This document shows positions 6,537 through 7,476 of a DNA stretch of 7,476 bases, one piece after another. The DNA is from an uncultured Polyangiaceae bacterium. Lineage in GTDB: Bacteria > Myxococcota_A > Polyangia > Polyangiales > Houyiibacteriaceae. The DNA lies in NCBI GenBank assembly GCA_947258625.1, contig CAMYJN010000101.1, forward strand, positions 1-7,476, given 5' to 3'. The position numbers were made by a program, and so were the translations under genes. The notes under the pieces were generated by a model. The model worked only from the letters and a program-made list of their open reading frames with translations. It was not told the origin of the DNA and ran no database searches. The first letter of the stretch is position 1, and every line of letters begins with the position of its first letter.

Positions 6537-7476
6537 CTAGGCCGACACGACCACCAAGCCAAACGCCTCGTCTTCGTAGAGCTGATCGAAGGTTTGCTGA
6601 AATTTGGCCTCGACGTTCTTGCGCTTGAGCTTGAGCGTCGGGGTGAGCTCGTCTTCCTCGACGCTGAACTCGCGGTCGAGGACGTAGACCTTTTTGATGG
6701 TCTCGACCCGCGACAAGGTTTCGTTCGCCCTTTTCACCGAGGCGACGATGCGTCGCTGAATGTCGGCGTCGTTCGCGACCTGGGCAAGCAGCGCCTGGAG
6801 CTCTTTGGAGCGGCCGAGCGGGTTCTCGGTCAGGGCTTTGATGTGCGCATCGGCGGTCGTGCCGTCGATCTTGCCCTGTTGCCGGGCCCAGTCGACGGCT
6901 TCGCCAGCGCCGATGGTGACCAAAGCGACCAGGTACTTTCGCTTGTCGCCGTGGGCGTGGGCTTGGCTGATCATCGGGTCGGAGGCTTTGATTTCGTTTT
7001 CGATGTTGGCTGGTGTGAGGTTCTTCCCGCCGGCGGTGATGATGATGTGCTTTTTGCGATCGAGGATGTGGACGCAGCCGTCTTCGTCCTTTTTGCCGAC
7101 ATCGCCGGTGTAGAGCCAACCGTCGATGACGGTTTCCGCAGTCGCCTGGGGATTTTTGTAGTAGCCCTGAAACACGCACTTGCCGCGGACCAGGATCTCT
7201 CCGTCATCGGCGATGCGGTCTTCCACGATGCTCAGGGCGCGGCCGACCGAGCCGAGCTTCACTTTGCCCGGGACGTTGGCGTGAGTGATGACCGTCGATT
7301 CCGTCATCCCGTACATCTCGTAGATCGGAAACCCCGCCGCCCAGAAGAACTCGAGGATTTCCGGCGCAATCGGTGCGGCGCCGGTGATGAAGTAGCGCAC
7401 GCGCCCGCCGAACACCGCGCGCAGCTTGGAAAACACCAGGCGATCGGCGAGGCGATACTTGAGCTTCAGGCCAAAC
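6537..7476 (-). CDS. Long-chain acyl-CoA synthetase (AMP-forming), C-terminal part, cut by window edge
   Basis: The enzyme activates fatty acids with ATP, forming an acyl-adenylate and then acyl-CoA. The 312 residues visible are roughly the C-terminal half of a family of about 600; the reading frame stays open to base 7476, so the start and the A3 ATP-binding loop lie outside. ANL-superfamily motifs are present in order: YGMTEST (55-61 of the visible part), GEILVRG, WLYTGD (120-125), DRKKHIIITAGGKNLTP (139-155) and PTLKLKRKN (279-287), the A10-like region. The segment ADRLVFSKLRAVFGGRVRYFITGAAP is that of FadD15-like, long-chain acyl-CoA synthetases rather than acetyl-CoA synthetases. GTG 7436 is internal, not a start. 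The gene is first of the three minus-strand genes seen here and probably heads or belongs to an operon with the two exported proteins. Substrate length cannot be read from the sequence. Confidence 0.92.
   Translation of the reverse strand, partial: FGLKLKYRLADRLVFSKLRAVFGGRVRYFITGAAPIAPEILEFFWAAGFPIYEMYGMTESTVITHANVPGKVKLGSVGRALSIVEDRIADDGEILVRGKCVFQGYYKNPQATAETVIDGWLYTGDVGKKDEDGCVHILDRKKHIIITAGGKNLTPANIENEIKASDPMISQAHAHGDKRKYLVALVTIGAGEAVDWARQQGKIDGTTADAHIKALTENPLGRSKELQALLAQVANDADIQRRIVASVKRANETLSRVETIKKVYVLDREFSVEEDELTPTLKLKRKNVEAKFQQTFDQLYEDEAFGLVVVSA

Noticed and set aside
5806..7179. 457-codon open frame on the minus strand in another frame over the DUF4412-like and synthetase genes
   Set aside because: The translation is Arg/His/Pro-rich without motifs, while another frame of the same strand encodes clear ANL-family motifs and a signal peptide.

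Overview
The window looks like chromosomal DNA from a high-GC, Gram-negative bacterium of the Myxococcota (deltaproteobacterial) type. The strongest evidence is the first gene. It combines an N-terminal CxxC...CxxC zinc-ribbon, a GYF_2 domain, one membrane helix and an AgmX/PglI-type TonB-like tail, an arrangement typical of that phylum. The GC-rich codon use and the compact layout fit this assignment.

Layout. Three genes run on the + strand: an AgmX/GltJ-like envelope protein (143-1996), hypoxanthine phosphoribosyltransferase (2007-2531), and a 734-residue phospholipase D superfamily protein with two HKD motifs (2551-4755). Gaps between them are 10 and 19 bases. Three genes run on the - strand towards them: a long-chain acyl-CoA synthetase cut by the right edge (7476 down to 6537), a secreted DUF4412-like protein (6524-5832), and a lipoprotein of unknown function (5762-4746). 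The two gene groups meet tail to tail, and the PLD gene and the lipoprotein gene overlap by 10 bases at their stop codons. No gene is seen in bases 1-142, which hold a candidate promoter.

How the genes may fit together. The minus-strand set joins a fatty-acid activating enzyme to two exported proteins, and the convergent PLD gene resembles cardiolipin synthases. A shared theme of lipid and envelope metabolism is plausible, but it is inferred from adjacency only. Hpt is ordinary purine salvage.

I saw no rRNA, tRNA, CRISPR array, insertion sequence, phage gene or toxin-antitoxin pair, and no clear undescribed multi-gene system. The points most worth following are the PLD protein, whose N-terminal half seems to carry a beta-sandwich and a decayed HAD/lipin-like domain, the GltJ-like architecture of the first gene, and a possible leaderless promoter at the PLD gene.
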